Virus record (IMG/VR): IMGVR_UViG_3300036768_001501
Coordinates: 27,514 to 91,513 of that record
From: a virus
Length of the DNA stretch: 64,000 nucleotides
Strand: one strand, 5' to 3'
Shown: piece after piece, positions 18,721 to 27,845 of the stretch
Layout: each line of letters opens with the position of its first letter
Position numbering within the stretch: the stretch's first letter is position 1
Notes under the pieces: generated by a model
Seen by the model: the letters and a program-made list of their open reading frames with translations, nothing else
Told to the model about the DNA's origin: nothing
Databases searched by the model: none
Made by a program: the position numbers and the translations under genes

Positions 18721-20235
18721 ATGCAGTTTGTGGTTTCCCTGTACTCCAGCCGAGCGATCGCTATGCCCGCAATGCGGGCGTATGAGGATATTGAGACGTA
18801 TGGCACCGTCCTGGCTGGGGTATCCCCAGGGAAACTGAAGACCGGCGAGCCAGTGCTTCCAATTCTAGCCGCGAATCCGGTCATTGTGCGTGAGATTAGT
18901 GTTTCAAGAAGGCAATCAATTGATGCCTCTGTGTCTATAGACATCTATCACACTGGGCTTGAGATTATAGATAAAGCGCGCGATGACTATCTACGTGTGC
19001 GCATCTATGCTGCCAAGTATGATGGGACAGACGTTACGCTCCTAGACCCAGTTTTTGATGGGAGCGTTATCAATATAGCATCATCTAGGGGGCGCGGAAT
19101 CATCACAATCGATGCCTCCGAGTACGATGACCGCATCGGCTCTATGTTCCCGCCAGAGCTGATTACTCGTGCCGACTTCCCCGACGCCCCAGACCTTGTT
19201 GCTGGAACCCTGAATAGGCAGATTGTGATCGGCCCGTTCCAGTACCCGATACCGGCAAGGCAAGTGGATCGCGATGGGCGTGTATTCTACATTTGCGACC
19301 CGCCGCTTTCTACTCCGCCTGCAATTGTATACGCCGACGGTAGGCTTGTGCCATCTAACAGTTACAGCTTTTTCGCTGGTCGGATGCAGAACAGCGGACT
19401 TGAGTACACTGGTCTGTTGTTCTCTCGCCCAGTGTCCGAAGTTGTTGGCAAGCCAGTGCAGTACGTGACCGTTTCGCATGGGCAAGGTATGCGCGCATCT
19501 AACGCGATTGAAGCACTGGCGCGCGTCTCTGGTATTGGTATTACGAGGCGGTTGACTGCGCTTGCGAAGGATATGGAAAGCGATTTTCCGATGTCCATCC
19601 TTCTCAATAAGCGCGATAATGCCTTCTCGATTCTCACCAAGCGCATTCTTCCGCAAACTCCATACATTACGCGCATGTACCTGGGCCTAGTTGATATTGT
19701 AGATGCGAATTTCAACAACTCACCAGTGGCTGAAATTCAGCCAGGAAATGGTTGGATTTCAGGACAGATTGGCGTTAGCCGCGCTGGTTTCGGCGATGTT
19801 GTCAATAACCTGCAGGTGAACGTTGGTATGACGCATCATGGCGGTCCGGCTCTGAGAAGGCCGCTCATGCAGATTGTCCGCAATGCGACAAACGGACCGT
19901 ACAATTTGCGCTCCATTGCAAGCCGCTCTCAATCAATCTACGGCCCGCGCGCACTCACAATTGATGCTGGTGATCTCATAGTGTACTGGGGACCTAATGG
20001 GCAGCCAATCAGTCCATCGGGGGAGCGACTGGCGAATTATATCATTCAGCACAGCGCCTTTGAGGGCGTGCGGTACACATACGCATGTTCAGATGATGCC
20101 CTTACAGTACTTAGTCTCGGTGACGTAGTGGAGTTAACAGACCCGCTGGTTGCCGAATCGACCGTGCGGGCCATAGTTGTAAGACAGGAGTTCAGCAGTG
20201 CTCCGACGATTACTTTTGAGCATATTTTTGCTTAG
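18721..20235 (+). CDS. Tail hub/baseplate-like protein (504 aa)
   Basis: The gene begins two bases after the previous stop. The N-terminal half has alternating beta strands with repeated short segments (VREISVSRRQSIDASVSIDI, GRGIITIDASEY), and the C-terminal half ends with strands followed by an ATITFEH-like close. Place and composition (after tape measure and distal-tail protein, before lysis genes) fit a tail hub component of the gp27/gpJ N-terminal type that closes the tube and carries fibres. No enzymatic motif was seen. The last 38 bases overlap the next gene in another frame. Confidence 0.5.
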   Translation: MQFVVSLYSSRAIAMPAMRAYEDIETYGTVLAGVSPGKLKTGEPVLPILAANPVIVREISVSRRQSIDASVSIDIYHTGLEIIDKARDDYLRVRIYAAKYDGTDVTLLDPVFDGSVINIASSRGRGIITIDASEYDDRIGSMFPPELITRADFPDAPDLVAGTLNRQIVIGPFQYPIPARQVDRDGRVFYICDPPLSTPPAIVYADGRLVPSNSYSFFAGRMQNSGLEYTGLLFSRPVSEVVGKPVQYVTVSHGQGMRASNAIEALARVSGIGITRRLTALAKDMESDFPMSILLNKRDNAFSILTKRILPQTPYITRMYLGLVDIVDANFNNSPVAEIQPGNGWISGQIGVSRAGFGDVVNNLQVNVGMTHHGGPALRRPLMQIVRNATNGPYNLRSIASRSQSIYGPRALTIDAGDLIVYWGPNGQPISPSGERLANYIIQHSAFEGVRYTYACSDDALTVLSLGDVVELTDPLVAESTVRAIVVRQEFSSAPTITFEHIFA

Positions 20236-20584
20236 TTTGCCGGCGCACGCGCAGGTCAAGCCGCCAGCTATTGGCGACATTATGATGTCGTCGCCGGATG
20301 TCAGGAATTTGACAGAATCCTGCGTGCTGGCATTTTCCAAGCAAAAGAGGCAGTTTATCTGCGCGATCCGGATAGATGTTCAACTTTCTCCAGGGCGTGA
20401 AACACTTGTGTTCAATCCTTATGTTACTCAAGATAAGAAAGTCCTATGCGGTTGTGCGTACGGCTGTAACCCACAGGGTATGGTGCTCGGGTACTATTCG
20501 GTGTCCAATGTAGATAATGGCGGATTCAAAATTGACCACGCCTATGCAATTGGGAACGAAAAGATTAGTTGTATTGTGTATTAG
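20198..20584 (+). CDS. Small secreted Cys-containing protein (128 aa)
   Basis: GTG 20198 sits behind GGAG and starts a clear Sec signal peptide (MLRRLLLSIFLLSLPAHAQ, likely cleaved after AHA), which decides the start even though it overlaps the hub gene. The mature part is about 109 residues with a CGCAYGC cluster and C-terminal CIVY; four or more cysteines could form disulfides outside the cytoplasm. I do not recognise the family. It is the first of several exported proteins in this half of the window and could be a cell-envelope or virion-associated factor. Its promoter-proximal neighbour is the lysis cassette. Confidence 0.65.
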   Translation: MLRRLLLSIFLLSLPAHAQVKPPAIGDIMMSSPDVRNLTESCVLAFSKQKRQFICAIRIDVQLSPGRETLVFNPYVTQDKKVLCGCAYGCNPQGMVLGYYSVSNVDNGGFKIDHAYAIGNEKISCIVY

Positions 20585-20598
20585 CAGCATGGTAAAAT
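20569..20598 (+). promoter_or_regulatory. Sigma70-like extended -10 promoter of the lysis cassette
   Basis: TTGTAT (20569-20574), an 18-base spacer and TGGTAAAAT (extended -10, 20590-20598) overlap the end of the small secreted gene. Transcription would begin about 20605, just upstream of the AGAGAGAGG ribosome site of the holin-like gene. Confidence 0.5.
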
Positions 20599-20623
20599 AG
20601 CGGCACTAAGAGAGAGGTAATCG

Positions 20624-20932
20624 ATGGCACCCGAAACCCGCGACGCAATTGCTATCGCAATTATCTGGTTGCTGATGCAGCTTCTTAAGGTTGCCAAGCG
20701 AAAGTTTGGGGATCGTGTGCCTGTCCTGAAGGGCATTGATGAGGATCAGCTTAAGAAGTTAATTCCTATTCTCTCCCTACTTTTGGCTGGTGGTGGGTAC
20801 GCGGCTGGCGCACTAGACGACCCACAGAGTGCAGTGGCTGTTGGTGGTTTGGCTGTAGCGGCCAACGAGGTTGGCAAGGCGACGGGTCGTCTAGTGCGCT
20901 CTATTGCTGGGAAGCCAAATGACCAACAATGA
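20624..20932 (+). CDS. Holin-like membrane protein (102 aa)
   Basis: ATG 20624 follows AGAGAGAGG. Three hydrophobic stretches can be drawn: residues 9-25, 46-64 and about 68-80, with a charged C-terminal tail. Size, membrane segments and a 14-base overlap with the endolysin gene support a holin, which would form lesions in the inner membrane at the end of infection. Membrane-segment counting by eye is uncertain, and holins share little sequence, so the call rests on context. Confidence 0.65.
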   Translation: MAPETRDAIAIAIIWLLMQLLKVAKRKFGDRVPVLKGIDEDQLKKLIPILSLLLAGGGYAAGALDDPQSAVAVGGLAVAANEVGKATGRLVRSIAGKPNDQQ

Positions 20933-21365
20933 ATACCTGCTCCTTCTCACCCTTGATGAGCTTGCTTTACTGCGCGGCCTTATCGCTGGCGAGGCCGAGG
21001 GGGAGCCGTACGTCGGCCAGGTGGCTGTGGCGTACGTCGCAAAAAACCGTGTCAAATATTCAAAGCAGGCCCTGGTTCCCTGGTGGCCCAGGAGCCTTAA
21101 GCAAGTCATTCTCCAGAAGCACCAGTTTTCCTGTTTTTGGGAAGACTGGGACAAAAGACGCAAAATCATTCTTGAGGCCATTCATTCGCCGGAGAAGTAC
21201 CAGAGGATCGATATGGCCGCGAAGGATGCTTACTATGAGCGGCTTCCTGACCCGACCCTGGGGGCGGATCATTACTTTTCCATCAATATTAAGCTGCCAA
21301 AGTGGGTAAAGTCAATGACGAAAACAGTGAGAATTGGGCGCCATGAATTCTACAAGTCAATCTAG
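20919..21365 (+). CDS. Endolysin, SleB/CwlJ-type cell wall hydrolase (148 aa)
   Basis: I chose ATG 20919, inside the holin gene, over the upstream TTG because it gives the normal family start. The segment LIAGEAEGEPYVGQVAVAYV (residues 21-40), then KNRV, then a QFSCF segment near 70, is the signature of the SleB hydrolase_2 family, in which the Glu of GEAxGE is the catalytic acid that cuts peptidoglycan glycan strands. The domain fills the whole protein, with no separate wall-binding domain and no signal peptide, so release through the holin is expected. The tail overlaps the next gene by 23 bases. Confidence 0.88.
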   Translation: MTNNEYLLLLTLDELALLRGLIAGEAEGEPYVGQVAVAYVAKNRVKYSKQALVPWWPRSLKQVILQKHQFSCFWEDWDKRRKIILEAIHSPEKYQRIDMAAKDAYYERLPDPTLGADHYFSINIKLPKWVKSMTKTVRIGRHEFYKSI

Positions 21366-21753
21366 TGGTACTAAGACAAGGAAGAGGGGAAACGGCAGGT
21401 CCTGCGCCGAGATTGAGGTGCTAGCTAACCGCCTTGACATGCTAGAGAAGACTGTTGAGGGGCTGGCGCACTTGTCTCAGCAGATTGCCGAGATGTCGGC
21501 ACAGATGAACGGCATCAAGGCGGATTTGTCGCGGCTGATTCTCCATGTGGAGAATCCAGCAAGCGCTGATCGTTCTCTGATTGTTCGGATCAAGAGCGTG
21601 GAAGATAAACTGTCATCTATTGAAGATACCATTGGGAAAGCTAGTGATTTTGCTCGTCAGGTTGGCGTTAGACTGCTTGTGTACTTTATTGCTGGCATGG
21701 TGAGCGGCGGGGCTACGATTGCTGCCGTCCTGAAAGTACTTGCGGAGCACTGA
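21343..21753 (+). CDS. Coiled-coil protein with C-terminal membrane anchor (136 aa)
   Basis: ATG 21343 lies inside the endolysin gene, consistent with translational coupling. Residues 1-25 are basic, 28-100 form heptad-rich coiled coil (ANRLDMLEKTVEGLAHLSQQ), and 108-130 are a single hydrophobic segment (RLLVYFIAGMVSGGATIAAV). The position at the end of the lysis cassette suggests a second lysis factor, such as a holin partner, antiholin or spanin-like protein, but no lipobox or signal peptide is present. The exact role is unknown. Confidence 0.6.
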   Translation: MNSTSQSSGTKTRKRGNGRSCAEIEVLANRLDMLEKTVEGLAHLSQQIAEMSAQMNGIKADLSRLILHVENPASADRSLIVRIKSVEDKLSSIEDTIGKASDFARQVGVRLLVYFIAGMVSGGATIAAVLKVLAEH

Positions 21754-21755
21754 GC

Positions 21756-22571
21756 ATGAGGAGAATCCTGGGATTAGCTCTAGGCGTATTTCTTTTGCTT
21801 ACCACGCGGGTGGCAAGTGCGCAGATTTATTATTTGATGCCTGGGGACTTGGTTCCTGCTTCTAGTGTTGCGCCAATTAATTTTCAAATTGTTGATCCAA
21901 CATTCAATGGCGTAACGGTGAATGGGCGGAGTCGTTGGCCGTATGCGCAAACAGGGTTTATGGCAAATGCATATCAGTCTGGATCGCCGAATTTTGATGA
22001 CGCGACCAACTACGATTACGGTGTTATGTTCGTGGTGCATCCTGAATTTGTTGGTCGTGATGATTCTTCAACCTTCCCGACAGTCGTGATTAAAGAAAGA
22101 GTGGTTTTCTTTTCGCTGGGAAACGCTGCAAGCTCATTTTCCCCACAGTATGTGTGTTTTAAGTTTCGCTACCAATGGATCAATGACGGCTCCTCTATTA
22201 ATGAAGCAAACAACTTTCGACCTGCGTCTGGATGGGGAGATAGCACTAATTGCGTGGATATAACAAATAAGCCTGCGCGTGAAATGATTAAAAGCGTGGT
22301 GACTATTCCAACTACAGTGATTGATGCAGCAACCAGTGGCAGTTGTACGCCTGGTACTACGCGGTGTCCACGCGGGACGTTAATCGGACACATTTATCGT
22401 ATACGCGCTAACGACATGTGTGGAGGTTCTGGTACACCATTTACCTGTTGCACTGGCAATGGCACTGGAAACTGTTGCGATGGGCCATCTAACAGCGCAA
22501 CAGCATGTAACATTCAACAAGAAAGCGTGCCAATCTGGGGCGTGAAGCTAGTTGTTGATGGTGGCCTATGA
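21756..22571 (+). CDS. Secreted Cys-rich protein (271 aa)
   Basis: ATG 21756 is preceded by GGAG. The first 22 residues are a Sec signal peptide (MRRILGLALGVFLLLTTRVA, then SAQ). The mature protein is beta-rich and acquires many cysteines towards the C-terminus, with CGGSGTPFTCCTGNGTGNCC near residues 227-246, then ends with a strand 'PIWGVKLVVDGGL'. The next two genes end in a comparable Cys cluster plus a terminal VxVxGVxxxx strand, so the three look like distant paralogues. It overlaps the next gene by 4 bases. I do not recognise the family; disulfide-stabilised surface or fibre subunits are plausible. Confidence 0.65.
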   Translation: MRRILGLALGVFLLLTTRVASAQIYYLMPGDLVPASSVAPINFQIVDPTFNGVTVNGRSRWPYAQTGFMANAYQSGSPNFDDATNYDYGVMFVVHPEFVGRDDSSTFPTVVIKERVVFFSLGNAASSFSPQYVCFKFRYQWINDGSSINEANNFRPASGWGDSTNCVDITNKPAREMIKSVVTIPTTVIDAATSGSCTPGTTRCPRGTLIGHIYRIRANDMCGGSGTPFTCCTGNGTGNCCDGPSNSATACNIQQESVPIWGVKLVVDGGL

Positions 22572-23257
22572 CTACGGTGCGTGCTTTTGCAATTTTACTT
22601 TGTATATTTCTGTTGCCAGCCGGAGTTAATGCGCAGCTTGCTTACGGCAAGGGCTTCGTGCCGGCGACTGCTCTTTTCCCCTCTTCCGGAACATCGTGTA
22701 CTCTACAGAGTTCCATTGGGGACAATACGGTTAAGAACAGAACATACTGGTGGAGCTGCACTGTCGGTAGCTCAACCACGGCGCGGTTCTCCTTTGTATC
22801 ACCAGCGCTTGGGGCGACTTATGGGCAAGCTGCCGTTGCTGTGCGGATTATGAACTCCAACACGGCAGCGAAGGACATTTGCGCGGTTTTTTCTAGCCAT
22901 GCCTACTTTTCGGCTGGCGCATTGCAAGTGAACCAGACGGGTTCAAACTGGCGTAATACCGCATGGACCGGCGGCTCATTGGGGAACGCCCAACAGGTAA
23001 CAATTTCTGCAAACACAACTCCGTGGTTGCTAATGGCAGCGCCGTCTGCGTCTGCCGCTGGCCCATCAATCATTGATGTTATGAACGCTTCCCCATCCCC
23101 AGCTTCGTCGGCAAATGAAATTGTTGTTCGTGAGGTAATCATTGGTGGGTGCAGCAACTTTTGTAGCGGGACAACACCGCCTACATGCTGTAACCCTAGT
23201 AGTTGCTCTTCAGACTATTCAGGTACGGTGAGAATCTATGGGGTTCATTTTTACTAA
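22568..23257 (+). CDS. Secreted Cys-rich protein, paralogue 2 (229 aa)
   Basis: It starts by an ATGA overlap with the previous gene. The signal peptide covers about 22 residues (MTTVRAFAILLCIFLLPAGV, then NAQ). The mature part has a Ser/Thr/Ala-rich beta sandwich character and a C-terminal module GGCSNFCSG..PTCCNPSSCSS followed by VRIYGVHFY. This matches the module that ends the next gene (GCQRLCS..FSCCGTSSCTD, then VKVLGVTLN). A conserved Cys-box plus terminal strand might be a sorting, docking or polymerisation element. The function is unknown. Confidence 0.65.
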   Translation: MTTVRAFAILLCIFLLPAGVNAQLAYGKGFVPATALFPSSGTSCTLQSSIGDNTVKNRTYWWSCTVGSSTTARFSFVSPALGATYGQAAVAVRIMNSNTAAKDICAVFSSHAYFSAGALQVNQTGSNWRNTAWTGGSLGNAQQVTISANTTPWLLMAAPSASAAGPSIIDVMNASPSPASSANEIVVREVIIGGCSNFCSGTTPPTCCNPSSCSSDYSGTVRIYGVHFY

Positions 23258-23957
23258 TGCAGTTGCGTTGCTGTTTTTGGCCAGCGTGGCTCAGGCCATC
23301 AGCTATACGTACACTTATGGCCCACAGTCTCTGATTGTGCAGCCAATGCTGGACGGCTCTACGGACGCTCCGAGTGATTGCGTATTGATCAATGACACTT
23401 TAGTTGCTGGCACGACCAGCCCTCATGCGCGCGTTCTGTACTGTAGGAATAATGAGGACCAGAACAATGAAGGTGTTTTTGGCATTCATGGGATTGTGCC
23501 AGTAGGGGCTACGCGCTTTGATATTATCGTTGATGTATACTCAGAGAGTGCTTCTAGTGGAAATCTTTGCGCTGTGGTGAACAATACGGTCATTGCGCAG
23601 TGGGCTTTTACCGACGCTGGTATAAAGCAGGGGGTGCGATACGATAGTGGGCCGGATGACTCTTTTGTGTCTGGCCTTTCTGGTGTTCTTGGCCCAGTTG
23701 CGGTGTCTGGAGCCAAAAGGCGCGTAAAGTTGAGCGCTAATAATGTGCAGTTGGCTTACATTGATAGTATTGGCAATCGCCAATACTGCGGTGGTACGAT
23801 ATGCAATGAGCAGTACTTCCGCATGGAAGTGTACATTCAGGGATGCCAGAGGCTTTGTTCGTTTGTATCCCCGCAATTTTCATGTTGCGGCACTAGCTCA
23901 TGTACCGATATTGGCAAAGTAAAAGTCCTTGGCGTGACCCTGAATTTACATGACTAA
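23238..23957 (+). CDS. Secreted Cys-rich protein, paralogue 3 (239 aa)
   Basis: ATG 23238 lies 20 bases inside the previous gene. The signal peptide is MGFIFTNAVALLFLASVAQA. The mature region is beta-rich with paired cysteines, ending in the shared C-terminal Cys-box (GCQRLCSFVSPQFSCCGTSS, residues about 204-223) and a terminal strand. Tandem arrangement and shared ending with the gene upstream suggest duplication and divergence. No enzymatic motif was found. Confidence 0.65.
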   Translation: MGFIFTNAVALLFLASVAQAISYTYTYGPQSLIVQPMLDGSTDAPSDCVLINDTLVAGTTSPHARVLYCRNNEDQNNEGVFGIHGIVPVGATRFDIIVDVYSESASSGNLCAVVNNTVIAQWAFTDAGIKQGVRYDSGPDDSFVSGLSGVLGPVAVSGAKRRVKLSANNVQLAYIDSIGNRQYCGGTICNEQYFRMEVYIQGCQRLCSFVSPQFSCCGTSSCTDIGKVKVLGVTLNLHD

Positions 23958-23975
23958 GGTTTACGGGGATGCGGT

Positions 23976-26900
23976 TTGTGGCTTGGTGTAGCAACACTAT
24001 TGGCGATTTTCTCGTTGGCAACCAGTGCGCTTGCGCAGCAAGCGCAAACTGCCGTTCAATTATCTGGGGGTCCAAACACTCAATCTTATATTGAACTTCC
24101 TGGTAGCGTCACCTACCATAGCAGTACAGGGATTTCGCTTTCCGCCTGGATCAAGTGGGATGGGAAGCGCTATTCTGGAGCTAGCGAGGCCGACTGGATG
24201 TCGGTCATATTCAAGGGGAATTTTAGCTCCGGTGCTTATGGTATTCTAATTAGCCGCTCCGACAGCAATAGCTCCAACGAGATTCGCTGTTACTACGGCT
24301 CTGGTGCTTATGTATCTTACGCTGTAACAAGTGGTCTTGATACTAACTGGCACCATATCGCGTGTACCATTGCGCCAAGTCCTAGTAATAACGTCAAGAT
24401 ATACCTAGACGGCTCTGTTGTTGCGAACCAGGCCGTTACTTTTTCCATTACTGACAATACTGCTTGGCCACTCCGCATTGGTGGTCATAACGGTTCACAG
24501 TACTATTATTTCGGCGGCCTGATTGATGATGTACGTATCCACAGTTCTGCTGTAGCGTCGACCGAGATTTCCGGCTTTTACAATAGCGGCAATGGTACGT
24601 GCCAAAATACAGGCGCTTTGTCTTTCTATTATCCTCTGGACGGTCATGGCACGAACATGGTTGGGACAAGCGGGGATTATACAAATATTGTCAATGCGTC
24701 CTGGTCACCGAGCGGGAAACTTGATTGTCGTGGCGGTAAGTTCGGTCGCGATTCGGCTGGCACAGAGACAACAACATACTTGGAGTTAGCCGATTCCACT
24801 TCGCTTGACCCGTCCACGACCATGACCGTTGAGGCGTGGTTCAAGTGGGACGGCGCTACGGCAGGTGCGCCAAACGACTGGATGTCGATTGTCTCCAAGG
24901 GGACATATAGCAGCGGCGAGTATGTCATTCTCATGAACCGCGCATCTAATACGTCTCAGCGCGAGCTGCGTTGTTATTTCACCAACAGCTATGTAAGTAC
25001 TTATGTTCCTGTTGATCTGCTGACGAGCTGGAACTACGTTGCCTGCACTCGCAACTCCTCCCAGATGAAGATTTATCTAAACGGGCAGCTTATGAGCACA
25101 GTGACGGCCCCGGCCTCGCAAGCAAACAATACGTCGCCATTGCGTATTGGCGTCCAGTCCGATGGCGGGTATCGGTTTGTCGGCCTGATTGACGATGTGC
25201 GCGTTTATAATTCCGAGCTCAGTGCTTATGATATTTACCGTAGGTACAACATGGGTGGTGGTCCATGCGACGTATCTACGTCAGCAAATCCGTTCTTTGT
25301 TGCCACGCTAAATGGCGGGCGTAGAGTAGCGGTTGGTACTAGTGGCACGCCGACGCTTGCAACTCTGTCTTCAACATCACCGCTTTGGGATACTGGTATT
25401 GTGCCGTGCGCCGATATTCCAGACCAGATTGCTGGCGGGCAGGAGATTCAGTTTACCCCAACGCCGACCAGAACACCAACGAACACGCATACACCTAGCC
25501 GTACTCCAACCAATACCCCCACGAACACACCAACTAACACCCCGACATTTACACCAACGAGAACCAATACTCCGACAAACACACCAACTAGTACTCCAAC
25601 CCCAACCGTAACTCCACTCGGCGGCGGTCAGGAAGTGCAATTCACTAGCACGCCAACTAGGACCCCGACTAACACACCGACTAACACGCCTACATTCACG
25701 CACACGCATACACCAACCAACACCCCTACGAATACACCAACTAATACTCACACAAATACACCAACTAATACTCCCACAAGGACGCCGACGAACACACCTA
25801 CGAACACGCCAACAAGCACTCCTACTCCCACGGTGACTCCACTTGGTGGTGGACAAGAGGTTCAATTCACTAGTACCCCGACAAGAACACCAACTAATAC
25901 GTCCACTCAAACACCAACTAACACGCCCACTCGCACGCCAACCCACACGCCAACTAACACACCAACATTTACATTTACAAATACTCCAACCAGAACACCA
26001 ACGAATACACCTACGAACACTCCGACAAACACACCAACTAGTACTCCAACCCCAACCGTAACTCCACTCGGCGGCGGTCAGGAAGTGCAATTCACTAGCA
26101 CGCCAACTAGGACCCCGACTAACACACCGACTCGCACGCCGACTAACACGCCAACTAGGACATCAACAAGCACTCCAACCAATACTCCAACCAGCACGCC
26201 GACTTCAACCTCAACGCGAACTTATACCCCGACTAACACGCCGACCAGTACGCCGACCCCTACGGTTACCCCGCTCGGCGGCGGGCAGGAGGTTCAGTTC
26301 ACAGCTACTCCCACACGTACCCCGACCGGGACGCCGACTAACACGCCGACCGGTACACCGACTTACACCCCAACGCGGACGCCCACAAACACGCCAACAA
26401 ATACTCCAACAAATACGCCCACCCAGACATCGACGCAGACACCAACGCCGACCGTAACCCCACTAGGTGGCGGGCAGGAGATTCAGTTCACAGCTACCCC
26501 TACCAGGACTTATACCAGAACCCAGACCATGACGCCGACCGTGACTAATACCGTAACTCCAACCAGGACCAGTACGCCAACCATTACGCCAACTAGTACT
26601 CCAACCCCAACCGTAACCCCACTCGGTGGTGGTCAGGAAGTGCAGTTCACCAGCACCCCGACAAGGACCCCGACAAATACGCCCACTCGAACACCAACAA
26701 ACACTAGCACCGTTACACCGACACGAACGCCTACCCCAACATCAAGCCCAACTACTACGGTAACCAGTACTAGTACGCCAACAGTTACCCCGACGCCAAC
26801 GGCGACTCCACTAGGTGGTGGTCAGGAAATTCAGTTTACCGCTACGCCTACGCGCACTTTCACCCCAAGCATTACACCTACCGGAACCATTCCGCCCTCA

Positions 26901-27800
26901 AGCACACCAACCAGGACACAAACACCGAGCAATACTCCAACGGTAACACCTACGCCCACCCAAACACCGCTCGGTGGCGGGCAGGAGATTCAGTTCACAG
27001 CTACCCCTACCAGGACTTATACGTTTACTCCAAGCCCATCTCACACTGCTACATTTACCCCGACAGATACTCCAACTGGTCAACCCACAAGTACGCCCAC
27101 ACGCACGCCAACGTCGACTGTTACCGGACTGCCAACGAATACACCAACTGCAACTCCAACTCCGACAGTTACGCCGCTCGGCGGTGGGCAAGAGGTGCAG
27201 TTTACCCCAACTCGTACAGCAACTGGCACACCTACGCCTACATCTACGCTAACGCCGACTGGCACTCCAACTGATACGGCAACGCCAACGCCCACCCCGC
27301 TTTATTCTTATACACCTACGCCGCTCGCTACCCCAACACCATCGCCTTTAGGTGGCGGTCAAGAGGTGCAGTTTACGCCAACCAGAACCGTTACGCCCAC
27401 GCCTACAATGACCAACACAATGACCCCAACCCCAACGAATGTGCCGACCAGGACTCCGACTCCGACATTGCCTGGCACTTATACACCTACGCCCATCACG
27501 ACGCCGACCCCGAAGCGCGAAGAGAAGGTCACCACGCACAGGCTGTTTGCGGACTGCGCTGACTTCACTACTCAGACCGGAGCCTGGGTGACTAGATATT
27601 TGACTTTCTCAAGACAGCCGTACGACGGTAGCGTTGCGTACTGCTGGCTACCTGGTGGCGGTGGTAGGATTATGTCAATGGATACCCGAATTACTTCCGC
27701 GCATGCATTCCTAACTATCGGAATTTACGCAACTAGGCCAGGCAATCCGCGATTACGGGCTTGCTGTCTGATTTACAGTTCCGAGCAGAGGTTTGAATGA
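23976..27800 (+). CDS. Secreted LamG-domain protein with long Thr-Pro repeat stalk (1274 aa)
   Basis: The start is TTG 23976; it is the only in-frame start that gives a complete signal peptide ([20 protein letters not shown]) and a GGGGAT ribosome-like site lies just upstream. Two LamG/concanavalin-like domains follow (about 28-225 and 250-430; each has [11 protein letters not shown] or [11 protein letters not shown] and a GLIDDVRxY strand), a family that binds glycans. Residues about 480-1165 are a Thr-Pro stalk ([10 protein letters not shown]) broken by 11 copies of GGQE[VI]QFT. The end is a ~90-residue Cys-containing domain starting [12 protein letters not shown]. Architecture suggests an adhesin or receptor-binding fibre carried on an extended, possibly glycosylated stalk. 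The Thr-Pro stalk type also occurs in a later gene (33156). Confidence 0.8.
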   Translation: MWLGVATLLAIFSLATSALAQQAQTAVQLSGGPNTQSYIELPGSVTYHSSTGISLSAWIKWDGKRYSGASEADWMSVIFKGNFSSGAYGILISRSDSNSSNEIRCYYGSGAYVSYAVTSGLDTNWHHIACTIAPSPSNNVKIYLDGSVVANQAVTFSITDNTAWPLRIGGHNGSQYYYFGGLIDDVRIHSSAVASTEISGFYNSGNGTCQNTGALSFYYPLDGHGTNMVGTSGDYTNIVNASWSPSGKLDCRGGKFGRDSAGTETTTYLELADSTSLDPSTTMTVEAWFKWDGATAGAPNDWMSIVSKGTYSSGEYVILMNRASNTSQRELRCYFTNSYVSTYVPVDLLTSWNYVACTRNSSQMKIYLNGQLMSTVTAPASQANNTSPLRIGVQSDGGYRFVGLIDDVRVYNSELSAYDIYRRYNMGGGPCDVSTSANPFFVATLNGGRRVAVGTSGTPTLATLSSTSPLWDTGIVPCADIPDQIAGGQEIQFTPTPTRTPTNTHTPSRTPTNTPTNTPTNTPTFTPTRTNTPTNTPTSTPTPTVTPLGGGQEVQFTSTPTRTPTNTPTNTPTFTHTHTPTNTPTNTPTNTHTNTPTNTPTRTPTNTPTNTPTSTPTPTVTPLGGGQEVQFTSTPTRTPTNTSTQTPTNTPTRTPTHTPTNTPTFTFTNTPTRTPTNTPTNTPTNTPTSTPTPTVTPLGGGQEVQFTSTPTRTPTNTPTRTPTNTPTRTSTSTPTNTPTSTPTSTSTRTYTPTNTPTSTPTPTVTPLGGGQEVQFTATPTRTPTGTPTNTPTGTPTYTPTRTPTNTPTNTPTNTPTQTSTQTPTPTVTPLGGGQEIQFTATPTRTYTRTQTMTPTVTNTVTPTRTSTPTITPTSTPTPTVTPLGGGQEVQFTSTPTRTPTNTPTRTPTNTSTVTPTRTPTPTSSPTTTVTSTSTPTVTPTPTATPLGGGQEIQFTATPTRTFTPSITPTGTIPPSSTPTRTQTPSNTPTVTPTPTQTPLGGGQEIQFTATPTRTYTFTPSPSHTATFTPTDTPTGQPTSTPTRTPTSTVTGLPTNTPTATPTPTVTPLGGGQEVQFTPTRTATGTPTPTSTLTPTGTPTDTATPTPTPLYSYTPTPLATPTPSPLGGGQEVQFTPTRTVTPTPTMTNTMTPTPTNVPTRTPTPTLPGTYTPTPITTPTPKREEKVTTHRLFADCADFTTQTGAWVTRYLTFSRQPYDGSVAYCWLPGGGGRIMSMDTRITSAHAFLTIGIYATRPGNPRLRACCLIYSSEQRFE
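25433..27500 (+). repeat. Thr-Pro coding repeat array with GGGQEVQFT spacers
   Basis: Eleven spacer units encoding GGQE[VI]QFT recur at irregular 120-270 base intervals among ACN-CCN (Thr-Pro) codons. One block of 114 bases is repeated without a mismatch (25569-25682 and 26019-26132, offset 450), and about 50 bases around 26465 and 26971 are also shared. This points to recent recombination between units. Long antisense frames across this region are an artefact of the repeats. Confidence 0.9.
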
Positions 27801-27815
27801 TTTTGGTTGCCTTTA

Positions 27816-27824
27816 TGATATAAT
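27816..27824 (+). promoter_or_regulatory. Extended -10 promoter element
   Basis: TGATATAAT is a consensus extended -10 (TGN plus TATAAT). A poor -35 (TTGAAT at 27793) lies at a long 20-base spacing. Transcription would start near 27831, just ahead of the CAGGAG ribosome site of the next gene. Confidence 0.5.
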
Positions 27825-27845
27825 CAAATGCAACAGGAGAGTACC

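Noticed and set aside
25377-26090. Long minus-strand frames in the Thr-Pro repeats
   Set aside because: The ACN-CCN repeat keeps several other frames open by chance (Gly/Val or Trp/Cys/Arg-rich products), a normal artefact of this repeat.
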